This document shows, piece after piece, positions 34,151 through 44,309 of a stretch of 64,000 bases of DNA (positions are counted from its first letter, which is position 1; every line of letters starts with the position of its first letter). Source of the stretch: Pseudoxanthomonas sp. X-1 (lineage in GTDB: Bacteria; Pseudomonadota; Gammaproteobacteria; Xanthomonadales; Xanthomonadaceae); the NCBI RefSeq assembly GCF_020042665.1, contig NZ_CP083376.1:4004001-4068000 (forward strand), read 5' to 3'. Position numbers and translations under genes: made by a program. The notes beneath the pieces were generated by a model. It made no database searches. It was not told the origin of the DNA and saw only the letters and a list, made by a program, of their open reading frames with translations.

Positions 34151-36460
34151 TTACTCGCCCTCGCCGCGCTGTGCCAGCTGCTCGCGGATCTGGGCGTCGA
34201 CCGCGGCGATGGCGGTCATGTTGAGCACGCGGCGCGGGGTGGCGCTGGCGGTGAGGATATGGACCGGCTTGGACACGCCCATCAGGATCGGGCCGATGGC
34301 CACGCCCTCGGTGAACACGCGCACCAGGTTGTAGGCGATGTTGGCTGCCTCCAGGTTGGGCAGCACGAACAGGTTGGCGCGGCCCTTCAGGGTGCTGTTG
34401 GGCATGATCTGCCGGCGCAGGGTCTCGTCCCACGCGGTGTCGCCCTGCATCTCGCCGTCCATGTTGAGGTCGGGCCGGCGCTTGAGCAGCAGCTCGCGCA
34501 CCGCGCGCATCTTCAGCGCATCGCGTGAATCGTGGCTGCCGAAGTTGGAATGCGACAGCAGCGCGACCTTGGGCTCGATGCCGAACAGCTTCAGGCGGAA
34601 GGCGGCCTGCAGCGTGGCCTCGGCGATCTGTTCGGCGGTCGGATCTTCCTGCACGTGCGTGTCGACGAAGAAGAACGCGCCCTGCTGGTTGATCACGCCG
34701 GTCATGGCCGAGGTGGAACTCACGCGCGGCTCCAGCGGGATGACGCTGCGCGCGTAGCCGAGCTTCTTGTGGAAGCGCCCGACGATGCCGGTAAGCATGG
34801 CGTCGGCCTCGCCGCGGGCCACCATCACCGCCGCGATCAGAGTCGGCCGCGAGCGCATCAGCTCCTTGGCCGCGGCCACGGTCACGCCGCGGCGTTCGGT
34901 CAGGGCGTGGTAGGTCTGCCAGTACTCGTTGAAGCGCGGGTCGTCATGGATGTTGGTGACCTCGAAGTCCTGGCCGGCGACCAGGCGCAGGCCCATGCGC
35001 GTGATGCGCTGGTCGATCACCTCCGGGCGGCCGATCAGGATCGGGAAGGCCACGCCTTCGTCGACCACGGTCTGCACCGCGCGCAGCACCACTTCCTCCT
35101 CGCCCTCGGCATAGACCACGCGCTTGCGATCGGCGCGGGCGCGGTCGTAGACCGGCTTCATCATCAGGCTGGTGCGGTAGACGAACTGGCTCAGCGTGTT
35201 GCGGTAGGCCTCCATGTCCTCGATGGGGCGCTCGGCGATGCCCGAGTCCATCGCCGCCTGCGCCACGGCGCTGGACAGTTCCACCAGCAGGCGCGGGTCG
35301 AGCGGACGCGGGATCAGGTAGTCCGGGCCGAAGCTGGGCGTCTCGCCGCCATAGGCCGCGCCCAGGTCAGAGGCCTCGCGCCGCGCCAGGGCGGCGATGG
35401 CGCGCACGCAGGCGACCTTCATCTCCTCGTTGATGCCGGTGGCGCCGCAGTCCAGCGCGCCGCGGAACAGGTAGGGGAAGCACAGCACGTTGTTGATCTG
35501 GTTCGGATAGTCCGAACGGCCGGTGCCGATGATGGCATCCGGGCGCGCCTCCTTGGCGACCTCCGGCATGATCTCCGGATTGGGGTTGGCCAGGGCGAAG
35601 ATGATCGGCTGCGGCGCCATCGACTTGACCATCTCGGGCGTCAGGATGCCCGGGGCCGACAGGCCCAGGAAGATGTCCGCGCCCTCGACGATCTCGGCCA
35701 GGGTGCGCTTGTCGGTGTCGCGCGCGTAGCGCTGCTTGTCCGGGTCCAGGTCGGTGCGGCCGGTGTGGATGACGCCTTCGCGGTCCAGGGCCAGGATGTT
35801 CTCGGGCTTGAGGCCCAGCGAGACCAGCATGTTGACGCAGGAGATGCCGGCCGCGCCCATGCCCGTGGTCGCCAGCTTGACCTCCTCGATCTTCTTGCCG
35901 GTGACGATCATGGCGTTGAGCACCGCCGCGCCGACGATGATCGCCGTGCCGTGCTGGTCGTCATGGAACACCGGGATGTTCATCTTCTCGCGCAGCGTGC
36001 GCTCGACCTGGAAGCACTCCGGCGCCTTGATGTCCTCCAGGTTGATGCCGCCGAAGGACGGCTCCAGCGCCGCGATGATCTCGATCAGCTTGTCCGGGTC
36101 GGTCTCGTTGATCTCGATGTCGAACACGTCGATGCCGGCGAACTTCTGGAACAGCACGCCCTTGCCTTCCATCACCGGCTTGGCCGCCAGCGGACCGATC
36201 GCGCCCAGGCCCAGCACCGCGGTGCCGTTGGTGATCACCGCCACCAGGTTGCCACGCGCGGTGTAGGTGCTGGCGGCCTTGGGATCGGCGGCGATCTCCT
36301 CGCAGGCATAGGCCACGCCGGGCGAATAGGCCAGGGCCAGGTCGCGCTGGGTGATCATCGGCTTGGTGGCGATGACCTTGATCTTCCCGGCGGGCGACTG
36401 GCTGTGGTAGTCCAGCGCGGCTTGCTTGAATTCTTCTTTGGACATCGGCGTGGTGGGCAT
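34151..36460 (-). CDS. maeB: NADP-dependent malic enzyme with phosphotransacetylase-like domain
   Basis: 769 residues, matching the two-domain MaeB (759 in E. coli). Residues 1-430 are the malic enzyme, which converts malate to pyruvate with NADP reduction; motifs [28 protein letters not shown] and DDQHGTAI are visible. Residues about 440-769 resemble phosphotransacetylase and act as an acetyl-CoA-sensing domain in the family. The start is ATG 36460, though the second Met (MSKEEF) is a possible alternative. The dctA gene lies just upstream on the same strand, so malate import and conversion are encoded side by side. Confidence 0.95.
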   Translation of the reverse strand: MPTTPMSKEEFKQAALDYHSQSPAGKIKVIATKPMITQRDLALAYSPGVAYACEEIAADPKAASTYTARGNLVAVITNGTAVLGLGAIGPLAAKPVMEGKGVLFQKFAGIDVFDIEINETDPDKLIEIIAALEPSFGGINLEDIKAPECFQVERTLREKMNIPVFHDDQHGTAIIVGAAVLNAMIVTGKKIEEVKLATTGMGAAGISCVNMLVSLGLKPENILALDREGVIHTGRTDLDPDKQRYARDTDKRTLAEIVEGADIFLGLSAPGILTPEMVKSMAPQPIIFALANPNPEIMPEVAKEARPDAIIGTGRSDYPNQINNVLCFPYLFRGALDCGATGINEEMKVACVRAIAALARREASDLGAAYGGETPSFGPDYLIPRPLDPRLLVELSSAVAQAAMDSGIAERPIEDMEAYRNTLSQFVYRTSLMMKPVYDRARADRKRVVYAEGEEEVVLRAVQTVVDEGVAFPILIGRPEVIDQRITRMGLRLVAGQDFEVTNIHDDPRFNEYWQTYHALTERRGVTVAAAKELMRSRPTLIAAVMVARGEADAMLTGIVGRFHKKLGYARSVIPLEPRVSSTSAMTGVINQQGAFFFVDTHVQEDPTAEQIAEATLQAAFRLKLFGIEPKVALLSHSNFGSHDSRDALKMRAVRELLLKRRPDLNMDGEMQGDTAWDETLRRQIMPNSTLKGRANLFVLPNLEAANIAYNLVRVFTEGVAIGPILMGVSKPVHILTASATPRRVLNMTAIAAVDAQIREQLAQRGEGE

Positions 36461-36566
36461 CTTCGATGGGGGTTGGATTCTAGCGCCGCGATCCTGAGCG
36501 GACCGGCAGTGGGGGCGGTGGCGGGTCCCATCTGGCGGGAGCCGCGGCGTCTGCCGCCAGACGCAA

Positions 36567-36592
36567 GAGGCCGGGCTTGCGGGCCCGGCCTC
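36567..36592 (-). terminator. GC-rich hairpin after dctA
   Basis: Arms GAGGCCGGGC and GCCCGGCCTC around a TTGCGG loop, 26 bases after the dctA stop. It lacks a strong T-run on the minus strand. It separates dctA from maeB transcripts. Confidence 0.5.
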
Positions 36593-36617
36593 AGGGTCGA
36601 TGTCGCGCGGGCGGGCC

Positions 36618-37940
36618 TTACGCGGTGATCGGCAGGCGGTCCGGATCGGACTCCAGCTTGCCGTCCAGGGCCGCGTTGAGCTTGTCGCGGTCCAGCGCGT
36701 TCTCCCAGCGCGAGACCACGATGGTGGCCACCGCGTTGCCGGTGAAGTTGGTCAGCGAGCGGCACTCGGACATGAAGCGGTCCACGCCCAGGATCAGCGC
36801 CATGCCGGCCACCGGCACCTCCGGGACCACCGACAGCGTGGCCGCCAGGGTGATGAAGCCTGCGCCGGTGACGCCGGCGGCGCCCTTGGAGCTCAGCATC
36901 GCCACCAGCAACAGGGTGATCTGGTGGCCCAGGGTCAGCTCGGTGTTCGTCGCCTGGGCGATGAACAACGCCGCCAGCGTCATGTAGATGTTGGTGCCGT
37001 CCAGGTTGAACGAGTAGCCGGTCGGCACGACCAGGCCGACCACCGACTTCTTGCAGCCGGCCTGCTCCATCTTCTCCATCAGCGAGGGCAGCGCCGACTC
37101 GGAGGAGGAGGTGCCCAGCACCAGCAGCAGCTCGGCCTTCAGATACCGGATCAGCTTGAGCACCGAGAAGCCGCACAGCCGGCATACCAGCCCCAGAATC
37201 ACCAGCACGAACAGCAGCGAGGTGATGTAGAAGCTGCCCACCAGCCAGGCCAGGTTGGCCAGCACCGCCAGGCCGTACTTGCCGATGGTGAAGGCGATCG
37301 CGCCGAAGGCGCCGATCGGAGCGGCCTTCATCAGGATGTGCACCAGGCGGAACACCGGGGTGACCAGCGCGTTGAGGAAATCGACCACGGGCCGGCCGCG
37401 TTCGCCGGTCATCGCCAGCGCGATGCCGAACAGCACGGCCACGAACAGCACCTGCAGGATGTTGTCGCCCACGAACGGGCTGATCAGCGTCTTCGGGATG
37501 ATGTCCATCAGGAAGCCGGTGACCGTCATGTCGTGGGTCGCGTTGACGTACTGGTCGACCTTGGTGTGGTCCAGGTCGGCGACGTTGACGTTCATGCCCG
37601 CGCCCGGCTGCACGACGTGGGCGACCACCATGCCCACGACCAGCGCCAGGGTGGAGAAGAACAGGAAGTAGATCATCGCCTTGCCGAAGACCCGACCCAC
37701 GCTGCGCAGATGGGTCATGCCGGCGATGCCGGTGACGATGGTCAGGAAGATCACGGGCCCGATGATCATCTTCACCAGCTTGACGAAGGCGTCGCCCAGC
37801 GGCTTGAGCGCCTCGCCCAGCTTGGGATCGAAGTAGCCGACCAGCACGCCGATGACGATGGCCACGATCACCTGGAAGTACAGGTGCCGGTAGAACGGAA
37901 GCGGCTTGGACGGCGCCAAGCCGGAGCTGGGAATGTGCAT
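36618..37940 (-). CDS. dctA: C4-dicarboxylate transporter DctA
   Basis: 440 residues of the DAACS family, normal length. DctA imports succinate, fumarate and malate with protons or sodium through the inner membrane. Eight transmembrane helices and two re-entrant loops fit. Family motifs are visible: the serine-rich [15 protein letters not shown], then [14 protein letters not shown] and the [16 protein letters not shown] end. A near-perfect palindrome lies 85 bases upstream. It is divergent from a dicarboxylate-type sensor kinase and next to maeB. Confidence 0.95.
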   Translation of the reverse strand: MHIPSSGLAPSKPLPFYRHLYFQVIVAIVIGVLVGYFDPKLGEALKPLGDAFVKLVKMIIGPVIFLTIVTGIAGMTHLRSVGRVFGKAMIYFLFFSTLALVVGMVVAHVVQPGAGMNVNVADLDHTKVDQYVNATHDMTVTGFLMDIIPKTLISPFVGDNILQVLFVAVLFGIALAMTGERGRPVVDFLNALVTPVFRLVHILMKAAPIGAFGAIAFTIGKYGLAVLANLAWLVGSFYITSLLFVLVILGLVCRLCGFSVLKLIRYLKAELLLVLGTSSSESALPSLMEKMEQAGCKKSVVGLVVPTGYSFNLDGTNIYMTLAALFIAQATNTELTLGHQITLLLVAMLSSKGAAGVTGAGFITLAATLSVVPEVPVAGMALILGVDRFMSECRSLTNFTGNAVATIVVSRWENALDRDKLNAALDGKLESDPDRLPITA

Positions 37941-38024
37941 GGTCGAGGGACTCCTGAGGAGAGGGCGCGGGCGGTGCGACCCACGGAACGAGGCGCACGG
38001 TAGCCCCTGGCGCGGCGGCGGGCA

Positions 38025-38042
38025 TTAGCACATTGGTACTAA
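38025..38042. promoter_or_regulatory. Palindrome TTAGCACATTGGTACTAA upstream of dctA
   Basis: Arms TTAGCAC and GTACTAA differ from perfect symmetry at one pair, with a four-base centre. The left edge lies 85 bases before the dctA start. It is a candidate site for the NarL-type regulator encoded at 41187-41849. Confidence 0.45.
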
Positions 38043-38122
38043 GTGCCGGCCGGGAGGCGCCGAGGGTCTTTTCGAGGGAGGAAGACCTGGCGAATTTCAT
38101 CCGGAAAGCCAGTAGGCGCAGG

Positions 38123-38142
38123 GTTCCCGCGTCCGCGGGAAC
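38123..38142. repeat. GTTCCCGCG-TC-CGCGGGAAC palindrome
   Basis: A perfect 9-base hairpin, the third copy of the repeat found at 19157-19176 and 19212-19231. Dispersed intergenic repeat. Confidence 0.65.
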
Positions 38143-38469
38143 GACGGGGCGGCGCCCTGTTTTCGTGGCGATCCGCTTGGCCCTTGCCTGCGGCGCGGGC
38201 AGGGAGGCCGGGAGGGGGGGGCTTCCTGCGCCACACCTGCAAAGCCCAAGCAAAATGCCCTTCCCCGGCCCTCCCCTCGCCTGCGGCTAAGAAAGGCGTT
38301 TTCTGCGGCTGTCTGCTGTTCGCACCTCACGGGAGGTCGGAGGTTTGCCGGGGGTCCCGCATCCTTCGGTTACCGCGTGGGGGCGCGGCGCCCTCGCCGC
38401 AACCGACCTCCACCAGTGTGCGACCATGCCGCGCCCGTGCCCTGCGCGTTTCGATCCGATGCCACAGCC

Positions 38470-41097
38470 GTGCCCCGCATCCCTCCACGCCTGATCCGGA
38501 TCGCCGGCTGGTCGCTGCTGGCGGTGGCGATCGCCACGACCGCGATCGGCGCGGCGATGCTGGCGCGCAAGGCCGCGCTGGAAAGCGAACAGCGTGCGCT
38601 GGCCGACCAGCTGCACCTGCGCGCGCAATCGCTGCAGCGGCTGATCGAACGCTACCGCGTGATGCCCACCGTGCTGGCGCTGGATCCCGAGCTGCGCGCC
38701 GCCCTGCAGCAGCCACGGCAGGCGCGCGACGTGGCCGCGCTCAACCGCAAGCTGGTAGTGGCCAACGGCGCCACGCACGTCTCCACCCTGACCCTGATCG
38801 ACCGCGACGGCATCGCGGTGGCGGCCAGCAACTGGGACGAGCCCACCAGCAACGTCGGCCAGGACTATGCCTTCCGCCCGTACTTCCGCAACGCGATGCG
38901 CGACGGCGCCGGCACCTTCTACGGCATCGGCGTGACCACCGGCGTGGCCGGCTACTTCATCTCCGAGGCGATCCGCGATGCGCACGGGCGCAGGCTCGGC
39001 GTGGTCGCGGTGAAGATCACCCTGGACGCGCTGGAGACCGAATGGCGCGACAGCCGCGACCTGCTGCTGCTCAGCGACAGTCATGACATCGTGTTCCTGG
39101 CCAGCCAGCCGCGCTGGCGCTACAGCGAGCTGCGCCCGCTGACCGAGCGCGACAACGAGGACCTGCGGGCCACGCGCCAGTACGCCGGCCAGCCGCTGCA
39201 CCTGGCGCGGCTGCAGGTGGTGGACACCCTGCCGGACGGCGACCGCCGCGTGCAGCTGCGCAACCCCAGCGCGCGCGGACTGTGGCTGTGGAAGTCGCTG
39301 CCGCTGGAGGGACCGTCCTGGACCCTGCACGCGCTGCGCCGCGACCGCAGCGTCGCCGCGGCCTGGAGCGCGGTGGCCGTGGCGGTGGCGTGCTGGCTGC
39401 CGCTGATCCTGCTGGGCCTGTTCGTGCGCCAGCGTGTGCGCCTGGCCGAACACCGCCGCCTAAGCCGCGAGGAGCTAGAACGCATGGTCGCCCACCACGC
39501 CGAGGCGCTGCGCTCGGCGCAGGATGGGCTGGTGGATGCGGCGCGCGCGGCCGCCTCGGGCCAGTCCAGCCTGGAGCATCTGCCGCAGGGCGTGAGCGTG
39601 GTCGATGCGCAGCTGCGCCTGATCGCCTGGAACAGCCGCTACCAGGAGATGTTCCAGTTCCCGGCCGAGATGATGCAGGTCGGCCGGCCGATCGAGGACT
39701 TCTTCCGCTACAACGCGCGCAAGGGCTGGCTGGGACCGGGCCAGGCCGAGGAGGCGATCCAGCGCCGCCTGGACCATCTGCGCAGCGGCGGGGCGCACAT
39801 GCACGAGCGCGAGCTGCCCAACGGCCGCGTGTTGGAGATCCGCGGCAACCCGATGCCCGACGGCGGCTTCGTCACCAGCTTCGCCGACATCACCACCTAC
39901 GTGGCCGCCGCGCGCGACCTGCGCACCCTGGCCAGCACGCTGGAGCGGCGCGTGGAGGAAAGCACCGCCGACCTGCGCGCGGCCACCGCGCTGGCCGAGA
40001 ACGCCAACCGCTACAAGGCGCGCTTCGTCGCCTCGGCCGTGCACGACCTGCTGCAGCCGCTCAACGCCGCGCGCATGTTCCTGGGCGCGCTGCGCGGCAA
40101 GCTGCACGACGAGGAGGAGCGCGACCTCATGCAGCGCGCGCAGACCGCGCTGGCCGCGCAGGACGATCTGCTGGCGTCGATGCTGGAGGTCTCGCGGCTG
40201 GAGGCCGGCGTGCTGCAGCCCAAGCTGGAGGACGTGGCGCTGGGCCCGCTGCTGGCCGGGCTGGCCGAGCAGTTCGGCATCCTGGCCCAGGCCCAGGGCC
40301 TGACCCTGCGTGCCGTGGACACCCGGGCGCGGGTACGCACCGACCCGACCCTGCTGCGGCGCATGTTGCAGAACCTGCTGTCCAACGCCCTGCACTACAC
40401 GCCGCACGGCAAGGTGCTGCTGGGCTGCCGGCACGTGCCCGGCGCGATGCGGGTGGAAGTGTGGGACACCGGCGTGGGCATCCCGGAGAACAAGCACGCG
40501 GCGATCTTCGAGGAGTTCGCGCGGCTGGACAACGGACTGCGCCACGACCGCCGCAGCGCCGGGCTGGGCCTGTCGATCGTCGAGCGCACCGCGCGCCTGC
40601 TGGAACATCCGCTGGCGCTGCGCTCCTGGCCCGGACGCGGCAGCGTGTTCGCCATCACCGTGCCGCTGGCCGCCGCGCCGGACGCCGCGCCGATCGTGCG
40701 CGCGCCGGTGCCGGGCGCGCTGGCCGCGCAGCCGCTGCAGGGTACCCGGGTCTGGTGCCTGGATGCCGATGCGCAGGCCTGCGAGGCGCTGATGGCGCTG
40801 CTGCGCAGCTGGGGCTGTCAGGTCGCCGGCGGCAGCGCGCCGCAGACGCTGGACACGCTGGCCGGCCAGGACGCCCCGCCCGACCTGGTGCTGATGGATC
40901 TGCGCTGGGGCGAAGGGCATGGCGCGGCGGCAGTGGCAGCCCTGGAACCGGCACCGCCGCTGGTGCTGATCGGCGCGCCCGGCGAGCGCGCCGAGGCGCT
41001 CGAACACGGCCACGGCTTCCTCGCCCGGCCGATCACCCCGGCCGCGCTGCGTGCGGTGCTGACCCAGCGCCTGATGGCGAGTGGAAGGCTGCGCTGA
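38470..41097 (+). CDS. Hybrid sensor histidine kinase, dicarboxylate-type sensor
   Basis: About 875 residues from GTG 38470; the start is uncertain since no clear ribosome site is seen. TM helix at about 9-28, then a periplasmic sensor to about 285 (a dCache-like region), TM near 300-322, a coiled coil, a PAS domain (about 365-480), and a histidine kinase with His525 in SAVHDLLQPL. The ATPase motifs include DTGVGIPE and GLGLSIVERTA. A C-terminal receiver with Asp810 (LVLMDLRWG) follows. It is divergent from dctA, so C4-dicarboxylate sensing is inferred. A LuxR-type response regulator is encoded convergently just after it. Confidence 0.85.
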   Translation: MPRIPPRLIRIAGWSLLAVAIATTAIGAAMLARKAALESEQRALADQLHLRAQSLQRLIERYRVMPTVLALDPELRAALQQPRQARDVAALNRKLVVANGATHVSTLTLIDRDGIAVAASNWDEPTSNVGQDYAFRPYFRNAMRDGAGTFYGIGVTTGVAGYFISEAIRDAHGRRLGVVAVKITLDALETEWRDSRDLLLLSDSHDIVFLASQPRWRYSELRPLTERDNEDLRATRQYAGQPLHLARLQVVDTLPDGDRRVQLRNPSARGLWLWKSLPLEGPSWTLHALRRDRSVAAAWSAVAVAVACWLPLILLGLFVRQRVRLAEHRRLSREELERMVAHHAEALRSAQDGLVDAARAAASGQSSLEHLPQGVSVVDAQLRLIAWNSRYQEMFQFPAEMMQVGRPIEDFFRYNARKGWLGPGQAEEAIQRRLDHLRSGGAHMHERELPNGRVLEIRGNPMPDGGFVTSFADITTYVAAARDLRTLASTLERRVEESTADLRAATALAENANRYKARFVASAVHDLLQPLNAARMFLGALRGKLHDEEERDLMQRAQTALAAQDDLLASMLEVSRLEAGVLQPKLEDVALGPLLAGLAEQFGILAQAQGLTLRAVDTRARVRTDPTLLRRMLQNLLSNALHYTPHGKVLLGCRHVPGAMRVEVWDTGVGIPENKHAAIFEEFARLDNGLRHDRRSAGLGLSIVERTARLLEHPLALRSWPGRGSVFAITVPLAAAPDAAPIVRAPVPGALAAQPLQGTRVWCLDADAQACEALMALLRSWGCQVAGGSAPQTLDTLAGQDAPPDLVLMDLRWGEGHGAAAVAALEPAPPLVLIGAPGERAEALEHGHGFLARPITPAALRAVLTQRLMASGRLR

Positions 41098-41186
41098 GGC
41101 GGTGCGAGCCGGTCTTTTGACCTAGGGCAAGACGCCTTCCCGGTCAGGCGCCATCGCCGCCATGGCGGCTCCCACGACAGCAGACG

Positions 41187-41849
41187 CTACAAGGCGTCGT
41201 CGGGACCGGGGACGTCGTCCAGTTCGAGCGAGCGCGCCATGACGGCGGCCTGGGTGCGCGAACGGCAGCCGAGCTTGGACAGCACGGCGCCGACGTGGAT
41301 CTTGACCGTGTTTTCCGCCAGCCCCAGCGCGGCGGCAATCTGCTTGTTGAGCAGGCCCTCGGCCACCAGCATCAGCACGCGGAACTGCTGCGGGGTCAGC
41401 TGCGCCAGGCGCGCGGCCAGCTGGGCGTCGGCTTCCGAGCGCGCGGCGGTCAGCGGCGGGAACCAGGTCCCGCCCTCCAGCACGGTGGCGACCGCCTCGC
41501 CGATGGTCTCCACCTGCGAGGACTTGGGGATGAAGCCGGCCGCACCGAACTGCTGGGCGCGGCGGATCACGCGCGGATCGTCGTTGGAGGAGATCACCAC
41601 CACCGGCAGCTCAGGGCGCTCGCCGCGCAGCAGCGCCAGCGCCGACAGGCCGCGCGCGCCGGGCATGGCCAGGTCCAGCAGCACCAGGGCCACGTCCGGA
41701 TGCTGCTCCAGCGCCACGCCCAGGGTGGAGACGCTGGAGGCCTCGACCGTGGACACGCCCGGGAAGCGCGAAGCCAGCGCGTGCAGGACCGCGGCGCGGA
41801 ACAGCGGATGGTCGTCGGCGACGAGCAGGGTCGGTGGCGTCATCCGCAC
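41187..41849 (-). CDS. NarL/LuxR-family response regulator
   Basis: 220 residues. A receiver domain with Asp59 (ALVLLDLAMPG) and Lys in FIPKSSQ precedes a LuxR-type helix-turn-helix (LTPQQFRVLMLVAEGLLNKQ, then TVKIHVGAVLSKLGC). Its gene ends about 90 bases from the convergent sensor kinase, which is its likely partner, since the kinase has no DNA-binding output of its own. Targets are unknown; dctA with the palindrome at 38025 is the obvious candidate. Confidence 0.92.
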   Translation of the reverse strand: MRMTPPTLLVADDHPLFRAAVLHALASRFPGVSTVEASSVSTLGVALEQHPDVALVLLDLAMPGARGLSALALLRGERPELPVVVISSNDDPRVIRRAQQFGAAGFIPKSSQVETIGEAVATVLEGGTWFPPLTAARSEADAQLAARLAQLTPQQFRVLMLVAEGLLNKQIAAALGLAENTVKIHVGAVLSKLGCRSRTQAAVMARSLELDDVPGPDDAL

Positions 41850-42191
41850 AGTCTAGGACACCGCGGGCGGGCGGCGCTCAGGCCGGCGCCGCGCGCAGAT
41901 GTCGGATTCGCCATGTCGCCCGACCTGCGCGCGTGGATTGTTGTGGATTCGTAAAGCGCGCCGGGCGCACGACTGCGTGCGGTGGACAATTTTTCACCAC
42001 GGCCGCGTCGCTCCGACTTGATGCGGTAACGCTTCGCGCCTTCGAGGCGGATGTAAAGAAGCCATGAAGTCTCGCGAGCGCGCTCGTCGCGATCTGCGGC
42101 GCGTGTCATGCAACATTCATGCATCGCTTGTCGAGCCGCGAAATTCGTGGCTAGTCTCGAGGTGTCGCTTGTACGGAAAGACGCCCAACGC
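41850..42191. other. Gap before the OpgB-like gene
   Basis: No gene is supported. It must contain the promoters for the divergent response regulator and OpgB-like genes. I see no clear operator or hairpin. Confidence 0.5.
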
Positions 42192-44285
42192 ATGTCCTCG
42201 TTCGTCCTGACCCTTGCCCTGCTGGCGATGGCCTGTCTGTTGTTGATGTCCGGCCGCGGGCGAGTGTGGAAGGCGTGCGTGCTCTCGCTGCTGGGCGTGC
42301 TGCTGAGCACGTGGTGGTTCATCGACCGCCTCAGTGGCGATGGCCTCAACGCGGCCACGCTGTATCACCTCAGGGCGGGCATGGAGGGTGCGGGCGTCTC
42401 GGATTTCGCGGGCGACATCGCCGCCTATGTCGCGCTGCTGCTGGCCGCGCTGCTGCCGCTGGGCCTGGCGCGCGTGCGCCGCTGGCGTCTGCGCGGGCAT
42501 GCGCGGGCCACGTCCGCCGCCTTCGTCGCCGCTGCCGCGATCGCCATCACCGCCAGCCCGCTGCCGCGCGACGGCCTGCGCCTGTATCGCCTCGGCCAAC
42601 CGGTCGACGGCAGCGTGGTGGCCGACGAGTACCGCGTCCCGCGCGCATCGCTGCCCACGCGCAAGAACATCGTCTGGATCTACGGCGAAAGCCTGGAGCG
42701 CACCTACTTCGACAGGAAGGCATTCGCCGGCCTGACGCCCAACCTGCAGCGGCTGGCGGCCGAAGGACTGGACTTCCGCAACGTCACCTCGGCCGATGGC
42801 GGTGGCTGGACCATCGCCGGCATGGTGTCCTCGCAGTGCGGGGTGCCGCTGACCGCCGCGCCGGGCGACGAGAACAGCTTCGGGCGCATGCACAGCTTCC
42901 TGCCGGAGGCGCAGTGCCTGGGCGACTATCTGCGCACGCAGGGCTATCGCAATGATTTCATCGGCGGAGCCGACGGCGCGTTCGCCGGCAAGGGCAGCTT
43001 CCTGGCCAGCCATGGCTACGACGATGTGCGCGATCTGGCCTGGTTCGAGGGCCAGGGCATCGATCCTCGCCATTTCTCGGCCTGGGGCGTGCACGACGAC
43101 GTGCTGCTGGACCAGGTGTGGGACAGGTTCCAGGCGCTATCGCGCGCGGGCCAGCCCTTCATGCTGACCACGCTGACCATGGACACCCATCACCCCGCCG
43201 GGCACCTGCCCGTGGCCTGCCGACGGCAGGGCGAGGACGAGGTGAGCATGCGCGCGGCGATCGCCTGTTCGGACCGGTTGATCGGCGAGTTGGTCGACAG
43301 GATCCGCGCCAGCCGCTGGGCCGACGACACGGTGGTGGTCATCGCCTCCGATCATCTGGCCCTGCCCAACGAACTGGCCGGCACGCTGCGCACGCTGCAC
43401 CGCGAGAACCTGCTGCTGATGCTGGGCCCGGGCATCGCGCCCAGGCAGGTGGAGACGCGCGGCGGCAGCACGCTGGATTCGGGAGCGACGCTGCTGTCGC
43501 TGCTGGATCCGGCGCTGGGCGCGATCGGCTTCGGACGCTCGCTGCTGGATCCGCATGCCAAGCCCAGCGGCAGCGCGGCCTTCGCCCGCGCCGACGGCCG
43601 GGACTTCCGCCGCTACCTGGCCTATGCCAACCAGCTGTGGACCGGACGGCAGACGCGCACGCTGCGCGTGCACGACGACCGCCTGGTCGTCGGCGTGCAG
43701 GAGCTGCGCCCGCCGGTGCTGCTGGACTACGACAGCGGCTGGAACCTGAAGAACATCACCCTGGAAGACACGCCGCGCCGCTTCCGCAAGGCCAGCCCGG
43801 AGAACACGCTGGCCTATGTCGACCGCTGCACCGCCTTCGACAACGATTCGCCCGACAGCGGCTGGTGCGCGCTGCTGATCAACAACGCCCGCGACGCGCG
43901 CCTGTACCGCAGCGGCGAGCTGGCGCACGGCGTGCGCGTGGATGCGCCGTTGCAGCGCATGGCCGGCGCGCGGCTGGAGCCGCGCCAGCCGGTGATGGTC
44001 GGCTCGGCGCTGCGCCAGACCGCACCCGGCCACTACCAGGTCACGCTGACCACCTCGCACCGGCCCAGCCACGCGTTCTGGATCGAGGCCATGGACGCGC
44101 AGGGCAAGGTGCTGGCCCAGCACTGGGCGCTGCCCGATCCTTCCGGCCGCATCGAGATGAGCCTGGACCTGGACCGCGAGGTGGACGACATGCAGATCCG
44201 CGCCTGGCTGGGTTCGCCCGATGACATCGGCGTGAACGACGACGTGGCCCTGGTCCGCGCGCCGACGCGGGCCAAGCGGTCGTGA
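42192..44285 (+). CDS. opgB: Phosphoglycerol transferase, OpgB/MdoB-like (sulfatase fold)
   Basis: 697 residues from ATG 42192. Three to four transmembrane helices in the first 135 residues, then a periplasmic alkaline-phosphatase-type domain: NIVWIYGESLERTYFD with the metal-binding Glu, DGGGWTIAGMVSSQCGVPL with the Thr expected to take up the phosphoglycerol, and SDHLA near residue 392. These proteins transfer phosphoglycerol from phosphatidylglycerol to periplasmic glucans. The C-terminal region after about residue 600 is an extra beta-rich domain. It stands alone, without opgG/opgH beside it. Confidence 0.88.
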   Translation: MSSFVLTLALLAMACLLLMSGRGRVWKACVLSLLGVLLSTWWFIDRLSGDGLNAATLYHLRAGMEGAGVSDFAGDIAAYVALLLAALLPLGLARVRRWRLRGHARATSAAFVAAAAIAITASPLPRDGLRLYRLGQPVDGSVVADEYRVPRASLPTRKNIVWIYGESLERTYFDRKAFAGLTPNLQRLAAEGLDFRNVTSADGGGWTIAGMVSSQCGVPLTAAPGDENSFGRMHSFLPEAQCLGDYLRTQGYRNDFIGGADGAFAGKGSFLASHGYDDVRDLAWFEGQGIDPRHFSAWGVHDDVLLDQVWDRFQALSRAGQPFMLTTLTMDTHHPAGHLPVACRRQGEDEVSMRAAIACSDRLIGELVDRIRASRWADDTVVVIASDHLALPNELAGTLRTLHRENLLLMLGPGIAPRQVETRGGSTLDSGATLLSLLDPALGAIGFGRSLLDPHAKPSGSAAFARADGRDFRRYLAYANQLWTGRQTRTLRVHDDRLVVGVQELRPPVLLDYDSGWNLKNITLEDTPRRFRKASPENTLAYVDRCTAFDNDSPDSGWCALLINNARDARLYRSGELAHGVRVDAPLQRMAGARLEPRQPVMVGSALRQTAPGHYQVTLTTSHRPSHAFWIEAMDAQGKVLAQHWALPDPSGRIEMSLDLDREVDDMQIRAWLGSPDDIGVNDDVALVRAPTRAKRS

Positions 44286-44309
44286 CCAACCGCCAGGCGT
44301 CGCCCGGAC

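Larger units (their letters stand above)
37941..38469. other. Intergenic region between dctA and the sensor kinase
   Basis: No gene is supported. It contains a palindrome at 38025-38042 near dctA and a GTTCCCGCG hairpin at 38123-38142. A repeat-like CTTCCCC-rich stretch lies near 38260-38300. The kinase start is not certain, so the right part could be coding if an upstream start is used. Confidence 0.5.
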
